From NCBI GenBank assembly GCA_009846685.1, contig VWVY01000005.1:186001-250000 (forward strand): a DNA stretch of 64,000 nt, in the 5' to 3' direction. Positions within the stretch are counted from its first letter, which is position 1, and every line of letters starts with the position of its first letter. Positions 16,935 through 27,262 of this stretch are shown piece after piece. The translations under genes were made by a program, and so were the position numbers. The notes beneath the pieces were generated by a model. That model was not told the DNA's origin and ran no database searches. It saw only the letters and a list, made by a program, of their open reading frames with translations. This DNA is from Rhizobiales bacterium SYSU XM002 (lineage in GTDB: Bacteria; Pseudomonadota; Alphaproteobacteria; Rhizobiales; Beijerinckiaceae).

Positions 16935-18362
16935 GTGAAATCGCTGCGAATCGGCGGAAAATTGCGGCGCCTCCGGCAGGAGCAACGCCTCAGCCAGGCC
17001 CAGATGGCGGGCGAACTCGGCATTTCACCGAGCTATCTCAATCTGATTGAGAGCAACCAGCGTCCGGTGACGGTGCCGGTGCTGCTCAAGCTTGCGGAAA
17101 AATTCCAGATAGACCTCTCCGCACTGGGGGGCGACACGGACGAACGCCTCCATTCCGACCTGATGGAGGCCTTGTCTGATCCGGTTTTCGAGGCGGCCGA
17201 TGTCAAGGCGAGCGATGTGAAGGAACTCGTCGCACAGCTGCCGGCGGTCGGTCGCGCCTTCGTCGCGCTCTACCAGACCTATCGGCGCGGTGGCGCCGGC
17301 GATGCCGGGCTGGGTGACGATCCGGATGCGGAGGGGCTTTCCTCGGCGCTTCCTTCCGAGGAGGTAACGGACTTCATCCAGCGTCGCCGCAATCATTTCC
17401 CGGAACTTGAGGAAGCGGCAGAGGACCTCTGGCTCGAGAACGGCCTCGCGTTGTTCACGCTCCAGCAGGACCTGGTCAAAGTGCTCAACGCGCGCTTCGC
17501 CGTTGATGTCGAGATCGCACCCGCAGATGTGATGCAGGGCCTCCTCCGGCAGTACAATCCGTTGACGCGCCGGCTTTTGCTCTCGGAATTGCTGCCATTG
17601 TCGAGCCGCACTTTCCAGCTCGCGCATCAGATCGGCTTTCTCGGCTATCGCAAGGAAATCGAACAGGCGGTCTCGGGCGGCAAATCGTCGAGCCCGGAGG
17701 CGGATGCGCTGGCTGCTTCCGCGCTCGCGAACTACTTCGCCGGCGCTGTCATGGCGCCTTACGACCGCTTCCACGAGGCGGCGCGCACGACGCGCTACGA
17801 CCTCGATACGCTTCAGCGCCGGTTTGGCCTGTCGTTCGAGCAGGTCTGCCACCGGTTGACAACGCTTCAGCGGCCGGGGCGAGAGGGTATCCCCTTTCAT
17901 CTGATCCGCGTCGATATCGCCGGCAACATCTCCAAGCGCTTCTCTCTCTCTGGCATCCACATCGCCCGTTTCGGCGCGGCCTGCCCGCGCTGGAACGTCT
18001 ACGACGCCTTCGCGACGCCGGGGATGCTGCGCGTGCAGGTTTCGCGCATGCCGGACGGCGCGGCGTTCTTCTGCGTCGCACGCACAGTCCGGCCCGCAGG
18101 TCGTGCCGTGGTGCGCGGCGGCCTGCCCCAGCGCGCAGGCACGTTAGCGATCGGCCTTGGAACCTCGCTCGCTCATGCCCGCGACATTGTCTACGCCGAC
18201 GGCCTCAATCTCGACGATCCGCAGATCGTCACCCCCATCGGTGTCTCCTGCCGCACCTGCCCGCGCTCTGATTGCTCCGACCGGGCGATGCCGGCGCTGG
18301 CGCAAAAGCTCGTCATCGACGAAAACAAGCGCGGGCTTTCCACCTATTCCGTGACGGGTTAA
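16935..18362 (+). CDS. XRE-family regulator of the RamB/ScfR short-chain-fatty-acid type
   Basis: The 475-residue protein has three parts. Residues ~6-60 are a Cro/CI-type helix-turn-helix (RLRQEQRLSQAQMAGELGIS). The middle region is an IrrE/M78-like domain whose usual HExxH is degenerate (FQLAHQIGFLGYRKE). The C-terminal DUF2083 domain ends with SCRTCPRSDCSDRAMPA, a cysteine motif of this family. Relatives (RamB, ScfR/MccR) control glyoxylate-shunt and acetate or propionate genes, probably by sensing acyl-CoA. Divergence from aceA fits. The start is GTG at 16935, with GGAG 6 bases upstream. Confidence 0.88.
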   Translation: MKSLRIGGKLRRLRQEQRLSQAQMAGELGISPSYLNLIESNQRPVTVPVLLKLAEKFQIDLSALGGDTDERLHSDLMEALSDPVFEAADVKASDVKELVAQLPAVGRAFVALYQTYRRGGAGDAGLGDDPDAEGLSSALPSEEVTDFIQRRRNHFPELEEAAEDLWLENGLALFTLQQDLVKVLNARFAVDVEIAPADVMQGLLRQYNPLTRRLLLSELLPLSSRTFQLAHQIGFLGYRKEIEQAVSGGKSSSPEADALAASALANYFAGAVMAPYDRFHEAARTTRYDLDTLQRRFGLSFEQVCHRLTTLQRPGREGIPFHLIRVDIAGNISKRFSLSGIHIARFGAACPRWNVYDAFATPGMLRVQVSRMPDGAAFFCVARTVRPAGRAVVRGGLPQRAGTLAIGLGTSLAHARDIVYADGLNLDDPQIVTPIGVSCRTCPRSDCSDRAMPALAQKLVIDENKRGLSTYSVTG

Positions 18363-18392
18363 GAGCGGTTAGTCCAACCGCCGAGGTTCCCG

Positions 18393-19361
18393 ATGCTTTC
18401 CAAGCTCGATCAGCTCAAATCCATGACCGTCGTCGTTGCCGATACTGGCGACATGGGCGCGATTGAGGCCTATCAGCCGACGGATTGCACGACCAACCCG
18501 ACGTTGATCCTGAAGGCGGCGGAGATGCCTGCCTATGCCGGCTTCGTCGACGAGGCCGTGAAATGGGCCGCCGGCAAGGGCGGTTCGGCCGAAGCGAAAG
18601 TGGACGCTGCCTGTGACCGCCTTGCCGTGACCTTCGGAGCGGAACTGACCAAGCGCGTGCCGGGCCGGGTTTCAACCGAGGTCGACGCCGATCTCTCCTT
18701 CGACACGGCGAAGTCGGTTGCCAAGGCAGAGGCAATCATCGCCGATTATGCGACGCGCGGCATCGGACGCGAGCGCATCCTCATCAAGATCGCCTCGACC
18801 TGGGAAGGCATACGCGCGGCGGAAATCCTCCAGAAGAAGGGTATCGACTGCAACCTGACGCTCCTCTTCAGCGCGGTGCAGGCAGCGGCGGCGGCCGAAG
18901 CGGGCGCCTTCCTGATCTCGCCCTTCGTGGGCCGTATCCTCGACTGGTACAAGAAATCGACCGGGCAGGACTACACTGCCGAGACCGATCCCGGCGTGCT
19001 CTCGGTGCGGAACATCTTCGGTTACTACAAGGCGCATGGCTACAAGACGATTGTGATGGGCGCCTCCTTCCGCAACACCGGCGAGATCGAGGCGCTGGCG
19101 GGCTGCGACCGACTGACCATCGCCCCCGCGCTGCTCGATCAACTCGCGAAGGACAACGGCCCGCTCGCCCGAGCGCTGGACGCAGCGAAAGCGTCTGCTG
19201 CGCCAAAGCCCCCACGCATCCCGACCGATGAGGCCAGCTTCCGCTGGCTCCTCAACGAGGATGCGATGGCGACCGAGAAACTGAGTGAGGGCATCCGTCT
19301 GTTTGCGGCTGATCTCCGCAAGCTGAAGGCCACGCTCGCAACCCGGATCGAGGCGGCTTGA
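18393..19361 (+). CDS. tal: Transaldolase
   Basis: The 322-residue protein matches classical (TalB-type) transaldolases: [17 protein letters not shown] near the N-terminus, and [12 protein letters not shown] with the Schiff-base Lys at residue 132, the same number as in E. coli Tal[15 protein letters not shown] and [18 protein letters not shown] follow. It transfers a dihydroxyacetone unit between sedoheptulose 7-phosphate and glyceraldehyde 3-phosphate in the pentose phosphate pathway. It lies 30 bases after the RamB/ScfR-type regulator on the same strand and may be co-transcribed with it. Confidence 0.95.
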   Translation: MLSKLDQLKSMTVVVADTGDMGAIEAYQPTDCTTNPTLILKAAEMPAYAGFVDEAVKWAAGKGGSAEAKVDAACDRLAVTFGAELTKRVPGRVSTEVDADLSFDTAKSVAKAEAIIADYATRGIGRERILIKIASTWEGIRAAEILQKKGIDCNLTLLFSAVQAAAAAEAGAFLISPFVGRILDWYKKSTGQDYTAETDPGVLSVRNIFGYYKAHGYKTIVMGASFRNTGEIEALAGCDRLTIAPALLDQLAKDNGPLARALDAAKASAAPKPPRIPTDEASFRWLLNEDAMATEKLSEGIRLFAADLRKLKATLATRIEAA

Positions 19362-19471
19362 TCTCGCGCAAAATCGTTGCAGGCGGTATTATTAGCATCT
19401 AGTCATATAGGAAAATTTGAATATCATCTGGATCATGCGCCCCCTCGCGGGCACAAGATCCGGAGAGAGAC

Positions 19472-19990
19472 ATGTTTTCACTTACAGCCAGAAGCTGGTC
19501 GCCCTATGCGGCCGGTCTTGTCATCGGGCTCCTGCAGATCCCGGCGTTCTATTTCATCGGCACCGCGCTCGGCACTTCCTCGGCCTATGTGACCATCTCG
19601 TCGAGCCTCGCGCAATTCGTCGATCCCTCGATCGTCAAGATCGACTATGCCGCCAAGCACCTTTCCGGCGCAAAGAACTGGTGGCAGGTCGCGCTGATCG
19701 CCGGCATCGTGCTTGGCGCCTTCATCTCCTCGCGCCTTTCCGGCACCCCGCGCTGGGGTGCCTCGCCATTCTGGGCCAAAGCGATGGGCGCGCATACCCC
19801 GGCCCGCCGTTACATGATGGCGTTCATCGGCGGCTTTATCATGGTGCTCGGCGCGCGTATCGCCGACGGCTGCACTTCGGGTCATGGCGTCTCGGGCATC
19901 GCGCAGCTTGCGATCGGCTCGTTCGTTGCGGTCACCGCGATGTTCGGCGCGGGCATCATTACCGCCAATCTCATCTACAAGCGCGTCTGA
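19472..19990 (+). CDS. YeeE/YedE-family transporter, N-terminal-half partner (split sulfur transporter)
   Basis: The 172-residue membrane protein has about four helices and ends with the ADGCTSGHGVSGIAQLAIGS motif, whose Cys lies in the conserved G-C-x-S-G element. YeeE/YedE (TsuA-type) proteins move thiosulfate or related reduced sulfur through conserved membrane cysteines. Here the transporter is split into two genes; the second starts 10 bases downstream. The start at 19472 has CGGAGAGAGA just upstream; the longer overlapping frame at 19417 is a shadow. Upstream (19362-19471) is AT-rich with a GAATAT element at 19419-19424. Confidence 0.85.
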   Translation: MFSLTARSWSPYAAGLVIGLLQIPAFYFIGTALGTSSAYVTISSSLAQFVDPSIVKIDYAAKHLSGAKNWWQVALIAGIVLGAFISSRLSGTPRWGASPFWAKAMGAHTPARRYMMAFIGGFIMVLGARIADGCTSGHGVSGIAQLAIGSFVAVTAMFGAGIITANLIYKRV

Positions 19991-20000
19991 GGAGGTCATC

Positions 20001-20621
20001 ATGAGCGTATTTGTAGCAATCCTGATCGGTCTCGCCATGGGCGCCATTTTTGGCATGGCGCTGGAGAAGGGCCGCGTGTGCGAGGGCGGCGTCATCGTCT
20101 GCCAGATGCAGATGTCGCGCCACGCGATGTTGAAGATGTTTCTCACCGCGGTCGCGACCGGCTTGGTGGTGCTCTCCGTGATGGTCGGCTTCGGCCTCGC
20201 CAAGCTCTCGCCCAAGGCGACGCTTTTCGCGGCCGACATTGTCGGCGGCGCGATCCTCGGTGTCGGCATTGTCATCGCTGGCGCCTGCCCCGGCACGGTG
20301 CTGGCGCAGATCGGCACCGGCTATAAGGACGCGATCTTCACGTTCATCGGCGGTCTCTTCGGTGCGCTGGCCTTCACCTATATGGAGCCCAACATCCTCA
20401 AGCCGGTGCTGACCGCCGGCTCCTATGGCAAGCTGACCCTCGACAAGCTCATCGGCCTGCCGTTCCCTGCAGTGGCGCTGACCTTTGCCGCGATCATCGT
20501 CGGCTTCCTCGTCTGGCTGGAAAAGGTCTCGCCTTGGGAGAAGGAAATCGGCCCCAATGCCGACGGCCTCCCGGCGGAGAGCGCTGATTCAATGCCGCAG
20601 GGGGCCGCCTCGCGGGCCTGA
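20001..20621 (+). CDS. YeeE/YedE-family transporter, second half of the split pair
   Basis: The 206-residue membrane protein starts MSVFVAILIGLAMGAIFGMA, then KGRVCEGGVIVCQMQMSRHAM and IVIAGACPGTVLAQIGTGY. Conserved cysteines in RVCEGG and GACPGT correspond to the substrate path of YeeE transporters. GGAGG (19991-19995) overlaps the end of the partner gene, so translation is coupled. The C-terminal ~25 residues are a polar tail without known function. A strong terminator follows immediately. Confidence 0.85.
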   Translation: MSVFVAILIGLAMGAIFGMALEKGRVCEGGVIVCQMQMSRHAMLKMFLTAVATGLVVLSVMVGFGLAKLSPKATLFAADIVGGAILGVGIVIAGACPGTVLAQIGTGYKDAIFTFIGGLFGALAFTYMEPNILKPVLTAGSYGKLTLDKLIGLPFPAVALTFAAIIVGFLVWLEKVSPWEKEIGPNADGLPAESADSMPQGAASRA

Positions 20622-20633
20622 ATAATCACAAGA

Positions 20634-20659
20634 GGCGAGGGGCGACCCTCGCCTTTTTT
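20634..20659 (+). terminator. Rho-independent terminator after the split YeeE pair
   Basis: GGCGAGGG (20634-20641), a GCGA tetraloop of GNRA type, and CCCTCGCC (20646-20653) form a perfect 8-base stem followed by TTTTTT. It is 13 bases past the stop codon and ends this transcription unit before lepA. Confidence 0.9.
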
Positions 20660-20714
20660 GTTTTTGCACTTCTTTTTCTTGGACATTTGCGCGCGCTTCG
20701 CTATGCGCTGGCGC

Positions 20715-22520
<1,806 letters not shown>

Positions 22521-22523
22521 GGC

Positions 22524-23654
22524 CTACGCCCGCGCTTTCGAGATCAGCCGCCCCGAGGCAATCGGCACATTGTTGAGCGCGCTCTCGGCCTTGGGCCTGC
22601 GCTTCTCGTCCACCAGCCAATGCGTCGCGCCGGCGCCCAGCCACATGCCGATCAAGGCGAGCCAGGCGGTGAGTGCGAAGATAGCCCCGCCCGAGACGCC
22701 CGCGCCGACCGCGCAGCCACCCGCCGCCATAGCGCCGAATCCCATCAGGAATGCGCCGATCATGTAGCGCAACATGCCGGACTGGGCGTCGAACACCGTC
22801 ATACGCCACTCCCGCGCGAGGATCGCGGCGACGGCGGAGCCGAGGAACACGCCCGGCACCAAGAGCGTGTCGAAGCCGATCGGCTTGTCCGTCTGCTGGA
22901 GGAGGCGCATCAGCACTTCCGCCGAAGGGCCGGAGAAGGTGATGCCCTTGGGATCGCCCGGTTCGATCGCCGCGAGCGCGATCTGGCTCGTAAGGTAGTA
23001 GGCGAGCGTCACCGCAAGACCACAGCCGATCCCGCCGAGCCAGCCCCAGAGCGGAATACGCCCGCGCAACGCGAAAAGAAACGCGATTACGAGCCAGAGC
23101 AGCGCCAGCGGCAGCTTGTCGCCCTCCTGTCCGCCGAGGCGTAGAACGAGATCCCGCGCCGCACCGCCTTCGACCATCCACAGCGACGAGAGCCAGAGCC
23201 GCGCCGGTTCAAGAATGCCGTGATAGGCCGCCTGCGCGACAACGACGAACACGAGGCCCGAGAGCAGCGCCCGCAGGTTGCCGGTGGCGGAGAGCACCAG
23301 CAACCGGCTCGCGCAGCCCCGCGCCAGCACCATGCCGCTGCCGAACATCAACCCGCCGATGATCGCGCCGGACATCGAGCCCGGTGCTGAGATCGCGCGT
23401 GTCGAGGCGATGTCGATCGCCTTCTCGGCGATGAGGAACTGTACGCCGGTGATCGCGACGCCGAAGGTCAGCAGCCAGATCGCCAGCTTTTCGCCGAAAT
23501 GCCCGGTGACGAACTCGACCGTCGCGGCCCGGAGGCAGAACCGGCTCTTCTGTGCCATGAAGCCGAACAAAACGCCGACCCCGAGCCCGGCCAACGCCAT
23601 CGCGCCGGAAAGCCCGAAGCCCTCCACGAGCCGTTCGATCCACTGGACGATCAT
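22524..23654 (-). CDS. YeeE/YedE-family sulfur-compound transporter, full-length single chain
   Basis: The 376-residue polytopic protein contains both YeeE halves in one chain: AQKSRFCLRAATVEFV, then MVLARGCASRLLVLSATGNL, and near the end AAGGCAVGAGVSGGAIFAL. The three cysteine motifs are those of thiosulfate/reduced-sulfur uptake proteins (TsuA, PmpA-like). A split pair from the same family lies 2-3 kb away across lepA. Its promoter carries an FNR-type box and an operator shared with the SqrR/BigR-type repressor locus at 40.4 kb, so low oxygen and persulfide control is likely. Confidence 0.88.
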   Translation of the reverse strand: MIVQWIERLVEGFGLSGAMALAGLGVGVLFGFMAQKSRFCLRAATVEFVTGHFGEKLAIWLLTFGVAITGVQFLIAEKAIDIASTRAISAPGSMSGAIIGGLMFGSGMVLARGCASRLLVLSATGNLRALLSGLVFVVVAQAAYHGILEPARLWLSSLWMVEGGAARDLVLRLGGQEGDKLPLALLWLVIAFLFALRGRIPLWGWLGGIGCGLAVTLAYYLTSQIALAAIEPGDPKGITFSGPSAEVLMRLLQQTDKPIGFDTLLVPGVFLGSAVAAILAREWRMTVFDAQSGMLRYMIGAFLMGFGAMAAGGCAVGAGVSGGAIFALTAWLALIGMWLGAGATHWLVDEKRRPKAESALNNVPIASGRLISKARA

Positions 23655-23687
23655 TCCCGCTCCTGCCCGATCGCGGAAACCCCGCGA

Positions 23688-23712
23688 ACATATTCAGGGT
23701 AAGGAATTTATG
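23688..23712 (-). promoter_or_regulatory. SqrR/BigR-type operator in the YeeE promoter
   Basis: On the minus strand the site reads CATAAATTC-N8-GAATATGT. Its core is ATTC (23692-23695) and GAAT (23704-23707) separated by 8 bases. Outside the spacer it matches the site at 40439-40463 at 16 of 17 positions. The centre is ~45 bases upstream of the YeeE start. If the FNR box at 23724 activates from -41.5, this operator covers about -18 to -3, where repression would be expected. Confidence 0.7.
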
Positions 23713-23723
23713 ATGATCCGCCC

Positions 23724-23737
23724 TTGATGAGCGTCAA
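23724..23737. promoter_or_regulatory. FNR/FixK-type box in the YeeE promoter
   Basis: TTGAT-GAGC-GTCAA matches TTGAT-N4-ATCAA at 9 of 10 positions. It lies just after the stop of the upstream L,D-transpeptidase and ~76 bases upstream of the YeeE start. A -41.5 position predicts transcription starting near 23689. Confidence 0.7.
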
Positions 23738-23743
23738 GTGCGA

Positions 23744-24181
23744 TTACGTGATGACGATCCTCGCCTTGCCGGGTCCGTGGTTCTTCACGAGGTTGTAGAG
23801 CGTGCGCGCGTGGCCCGTGGCGAGGCGGATGCAGCCATGCGAGGCTGGACGCCCGAGCGCCTTGACAGCGGTGGTGCCGTGGACCGCATAGCCGCCCTTG
23901 AAGAAGATCGAATAGGGCATTGGCGAGTTGTAGTATTTCTTCGAGAAATAGGTCTTGTGCATCCGCTTCGGCGCGTAGACCCCGCGCGGTGTCACGAAGC
24001 CCTTGCGCGCCGTGGAGACGCGCCAGACATGCGCGACTTCGCCGTCGACCTTGACGATCATCTGCTGCGCCTTGACGTCGATCCGCGCCTCGACGCGCGC
24101 TTGCGACGGGTTGATCTGGAGAAGCACGCCGAACACGACCATCAGGGCCGGCATCAGGCGACGAAGCAATACGGACATCAT
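23744..24181 (-). CDS. L,D-transpeptidase (YkuD domain), secreted
   Basis: The 145-residue protein begins MMSVLLRRLMPALMVVFGVL, a signal peptide ending at about SQA, and then has a YkuD catalytic domain. HGTTAVKALGRPASHGCIRL carries the catalytic S-H-G-C-I-R motif (nucleophile Cys ~117). Such enzymes make 3-3 crosslinks in peptidoglycan or attach proteins to it. AGGAGG lies ~5 bases before the start at 24181. It is divergent from mepA, another peptidoglycan gene. The open frame upstream of 24181 lacks a signal peptide and is rejected. Confidence 0.92.
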   Translation of the reverse strand: MMSVLLRRLMPALMVVFGVLLQINPSQARVEARIDVKAQQMIVKVDGEVAHVWRVSTARKGFVTPRGVYAPKRMHKTYFSKKYYNSPMPYSIFFKGGYAVHGTTAVKALGRPASHGCIRLATGHARTLYNLVKNHGPGKARIVIT

Positions 24182-24337
24182 GATCACCTCCTGTGGGTTC
24201 TTGTTGCGTCCCTTATGCGGCCGGCGCGCCCAGAAATTCCTGAAAACTTGGGGTGAACGAACCCTTGCCGCTTCTGGCTGGTTAACCTTTGACTGTGAGA
24301 TTACACTCAATTTTCCTGATTCCGAGGGGGAACCTCG

Positions 24338-25300
24338 ATGCCACGTCCGCTTGCCGCTTTTGTCGCGCCGATCGCGCTCGGTCTTGGACTGATCGTTGCG
24401 ACGGCACCGGCCGTCCGCGCCCAGCAGACGCAGAACGAGGAGGCGGAACGCCGCGCCAAGGTGCTCTCGCTCCTGCCCAACAATGCCGCGAAGCGCATCT
24501 TCGGCACGACCTCAGGGCCTGCCCGGATGGAGGCACGCGCCATCGGTTCATACGCGCGCGGATGCCTCGCCGGGGCGACCGCCCTCCCGGTCGATGGCGA
24601 AACCTGGCAGGTGATGCGCCTCTCGCGCAACCGCAATTGGGGTCACCCCGATCTGATCCGCCTCGTGGAGAGCATCGCGAAGCGTGCCCCGAAGGAAGCT
24701 GGCTGGCCCGGTCTTCTGGTCGGCGATATCTCCCAGCCGCGCGGCGGGCCCATGCTGACTGGCCACGCCTCACATCAGGTCGGGCTCGACGCGGACATCT
24801 GGCTGACACCGATGCCGGCGCGGACCTTGAGCCGCGAGGAGCGCGAGAACATGAGCGCGACCAACGTCGCCCGGTCCGACTGGATGGATGTCGATCCCGC
24901 CGTTTACACGAAGAAGCATCTCGCCCTGATTCGCCTTGCCGCACGCGAGAAGGCGGTGACGCGCATCTTCGTCAACCCAGCGATCAAGGTTGCGTTGTGC
25001 CGTGATGCCGGTGCCGACAGGGATTGGCTCTCTAAGGTGCGACCGATGTGGGGACATAACTACCATTTCCACATCCGTGTCGCCTGCCCGGCGGGTGACG
25101 CAACCTGCACCGACCAACCGCTCCCAGCCGATGAGGATGGATGCGGTAGCGAATTGCAGACCTGGCTCAAGAAGCAATACGCAGCGATGCATCGCCCGAA
25201 ACGGCAGGGAACCGGCAAGGGCAAGCCGAAGCCGCCGCCCCGGCCCTGGACGCTTGACGACTTGCCGGACGAATGCCGTTCGGTCGCGGTGGCGCGTTAA
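24338..25300 (+). CDS. mepA: Penicillin-insensitive murein endopeptidase
   Basis: The 320-residue protein has a signal peptide (MPRPLAAFVAPIALGLGLIV, cleaved near VRA). It then shows the MepA (M74) motifs GHASHQVGLDADIWL (Zn His and Asp ligands) and PMWGHNYHFHIRVACP (remaining His ligands). It cleaves D-Ala-meso-DAP crosslinks in the periplasm. GAGGGGG lies upstream of the ATG. Facing the L,D-transpeptidase gene across a 156-base divergent region, it suggests a small wall-remodelling locus. The C-terminal tail (GTGKGKPKPPPRPWTLDDLP) is a Pro/Lys extension. The stop overlaps the convergent aminotransferase stop by 4 bases. Confidence 0.92.
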   Translation: MPRPLAAFVAPIALGLGLIVATAPAVRAQQTQNEEAERRAKVLSLLPNNAAKRIFGTTSGPARMEARAIGSYARGCLAGATALPVDGETWQVMRLSRNRNWGHPDLIRLVESIAKRAPKEAGWPGLLVGDISQPRGGPMLTGHASHQVGLDADIWLTPMPARTLSREERENMSATNVARSDWMDVDPAVYTKKHLALIRLAAREKAVTRIFVNPAIKVALCRDAGADRDWLSKVRPMWGHNYHFHIRVACPAGDATCTDQPLPADEDGCGSELQTWLKKQYAAMHRPKRQGTGKGKPKPPPRPWTLDDLPDECRSVAVAR

Positions 25301-26454
25301 ATTTTCAGTTTGGCGAGGCTCTCAAGGGCGGCATCGAGCGTCGCCCGCTTCTTGGCAAAACACAGTCTGACAATCGTTTTCACCGGGTCAGACGCGTAAA
25401 ACGCGGAAACCGGAATGGCTGCGACACCGTGCTCCGCAACGAGCCGTTGGCAGAAGGCGACGTCGTCCGTCTCCCCAAGCGGTGCGATGTCGATGTTGAG
25501 GAAGTAGGTTCCCCGCGAATTCAGGACCGATAGCCCAAGCGCCGCTAGTCCATCCGCGAGATAGTCGCGCGCGGTCTGAAAATCGACGCGCATCGCGTCG
25601 AAGAACGCATCTTCCTTGCCGAGTCCGTAGGCGACGGCCGCCTGCAGGTTCGGCGGTGTCGTGAAGGTAAGGAACTGGTGCGCCTTGGCGAGAACGCGCA
25701 TCAGGCCAGGCGCCGCCATCACGAAACCGACCTTCCAGCCGGTGAGCGAGAAGATCTTGCCGGCGGAGGAAATCTTCACGGTCCGCTCGCGCATCCCCGG
25801 CAGCGCGATCAGCGGCTGGTGATGCGTTCCATCGAAAACGACATGCTCCCAGACCTCGTCGCACACCGCAATCGCGTCGTTGGCCATGCAGAAATGCGCG
25901 AGCATGGTCAGGTCCTCGACCGGGCACACGGTGCCGGCCGGGTTGAGTGGGTTGTTGAAGAGCACAAGCTTGGTGCGCGGCGAGAACGCTTCCATCAGAT
26001 CTTCGGCAGTGAAGCGCCAGTGCGGCGGCTTCAGCTTGACAAATTTCGGCACGCCGCCCGCGCGCAGAACCAGCGGGAGATAGGCGTCATACATCGGTTC
26101 GAACAAGACGACCTCGTCGCCCGGAACGATCAGCGCGAAGAGCGCACCGGCAATCGCCTCCGTCGCGCCGGAGGTGACCATGATCTCGCTGTCCGGATCG
26201 AGCGCCAGGTTCTGGTGGCGGGCGTAATGCGCGGCCACGGCCGTGCGCAGCTCCGGCAGGCCCATCATCGGCGGATATTGGTTCCAGCCCGTTACGACCG
26301 CCTCTGCCGCCTTCGCACGGATATCCTCTGCGCCGGGATCATCGGGAAAACCCTGTCCCAGATTGACGGCTTGGTGCTCGCGCGCGAGGCGCGACATGGT
26401 TTCGAAGATCGTCGTCGGCAGATTGGCGAAAACCGGATTGAAGGCGGTCGTCAT
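25297..26454 (-). CDS. Class I/II pyridoxal-phosphate aminotransferase
   Basis: The 385-residue protein has the fold-type I aminotransferase layout: VNLGQGFPDDP, GWNQYPPMMGLPELRTAVAA, SGATEAIAGALFALI, NNPLNPAG, then SSAGKIFSLTGWKVGF with the Schiff-base Lys. It resembles YbdL/kynurenine-oxoglutarate-type enzymes that act on methionine or aromatic amino acids; DapC is an alternative. The ATG at 26454 is chosen over a frame extending to 26610 because the latter runs through the divergent TetR promoter. The gene is divergent from the TetR gene. Confidence 0.87.
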   Translation of the reverse strand: MTTAFNPVFANLPTTIFETMSRLAREHQAVNLGQGFPDDPGAEDIRAKAAEAVVTGWNQYPPMMGLPELRTAVAAHYARHQNLALDPDSEIMVTSGATEAIAGALFALIVPGDEVVLFEPMYDAYLPLVLRAGGVPKFVKLKPPHWRFTAEDLMEAFSPRTKLVLFNNPLNPAGTVCPVEDLTMLAHFCMANDAIAVCDEVWEHVVFDGTHHQPLIALPGMRERTVKISSAGKIFSLTGWKVGFVMAAPGLMRVLAKAHQFLTFTTPPNLQAAVAYGLGKEDAFFDAMRVDFQTARDYLADGLAALGLSVLNSRGTYFLNIDIAPLGETDDVAFCQRLVAEHGVAAIPVSAFYASDPVKTIVRLCFAKKRATLDAALESLAKLKI

Positions 26455-26581
26455 CAACGGAGAACTCCAGGCGGAACGGTTGCGGGGGCGCCGCGTTGCG
26501 CCGGACCTTATCTGGTCGCCCGGGCTATTTCCAGCGATGCCAATGCTGACGGAATCTGACAGGGATGTTGACGTAACATAT

Positions 26582-26624
26582 GTGAAGTGATAAAAATCAA
26601 AAATCATCATTTATCAGATTTCAC
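26582..26624. promoter_or_regulatory. Long imperfect inverted repeat upstream of the TetR gene (candidate operator)
   Basis: GTGAA (26582-26586) and TGATAAA (26588-26594) are mirrored by TTTATCA (26610-26616) and TTCAC (26620-26624). This forms a 43-base dyad directly before the TetR start at 26644. TetR proteins usually bind such dyads to repress their own gene and the adjoining pump, so autoregulation is inferred. Confidence 0.55.
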
Positions 26625-26643
26625 GAATGTAGAGACAGGCTCG

Positions 26644-27240
26644 ATGAACGTCCGTCAGCGACTATCGCCCGAGGATATGCGCGACCGTATCGTCGCCGTG
26701 GCCGAGGAACATTTCCGCCGGATCGGGTATGCCAAGACCGCGGTTGCCGATATCGCCGCCGCGATGGGCATGTCCCCGGCAAACGTCTACCGTTTCTTCC
26801 CTTCGAAGAGCGCGATCAATAATGCGATCTGCGCCAAGCTGATGCTCGAGGTCGATCAGCTCATGGAGAGTATCGCCCGCGCTCCCGAGAGCGCAACGGA
26901 TCGGCTGAGAGCCTACTTCCTTGAGCTTCATCGCAACAACAAGGACAAGCTTACCCACGAGCATCGCATTCATGACATGGTCGAGGTGGCGATGGCCGAG
27001 AACTGGCCCGCCATCGAGTGTCATTGCAATTCGATGGTCAGTTTTCTTGCCCGCATCGTTGCTGACGGTGTCAGGACCGGCGAGTTCCGTGCTGTCGATC
27101 CCGAGGCCTTCGCGCAGACCGCGTTCGACGCGGCGGCGAAATTCCTCCATCCCACGCTCATTGCCCACAATGCCGACCGCGACCAGCTCGATCAGGTGAG
27201 CCGGATCACCGACCTGCTGCTCGCCGCGCTCCGGCCCTGA
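26644..27240 (+). CDS. TetR/AcrR-family repressor of the adjoining RND pump
   Basis: The 198-residue protein has an N-terminal TetR helix-turn-helix: RDRIVAVAEEHFRRIGYAKT, then VADIAAAMGMSPANVYRFFP with the F-P-S-K that ends the domain. The C-terminal ligand-binding part is helical and of the AcrR/YcdC type. The ATG at 26644 is chosen because the HTH begins ~10 residues later as usual; the 19 codons upstream overlap the operator dyad. It is followed after 22 bases by adaptor and pump genes on the same strand, which it most likely represses. Confidence 0.9.
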   Translation: MNVRQRLSPEDMRDRIVAVAEEHFRRIGYAKTAVADIAAAMGMSPANVYRFFPSKSAINNAICAKLMLEVDQLMESIARAPESATDRLRAYFLELHRNNKDKLTHEHRIHDMVEVAMAENWPAIECHCNSMVSFLARIVADGVRTGEFRAVDPEAFAQTAFDAAAKFLHPTLIAHNADRDQLDQVSRITDLLLAALRP

Positions 27241-27262
27241 AAATTCTCGCTCCGAGGTCACC

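Noticed and set aside
19407-19424. Possible SqrR/BigR-type operator before the split YeeE pair
   Set aside because: Only the right half (GAATAT) fits; the left half reads ATAG instead of ATTC, so I do not call it a site.
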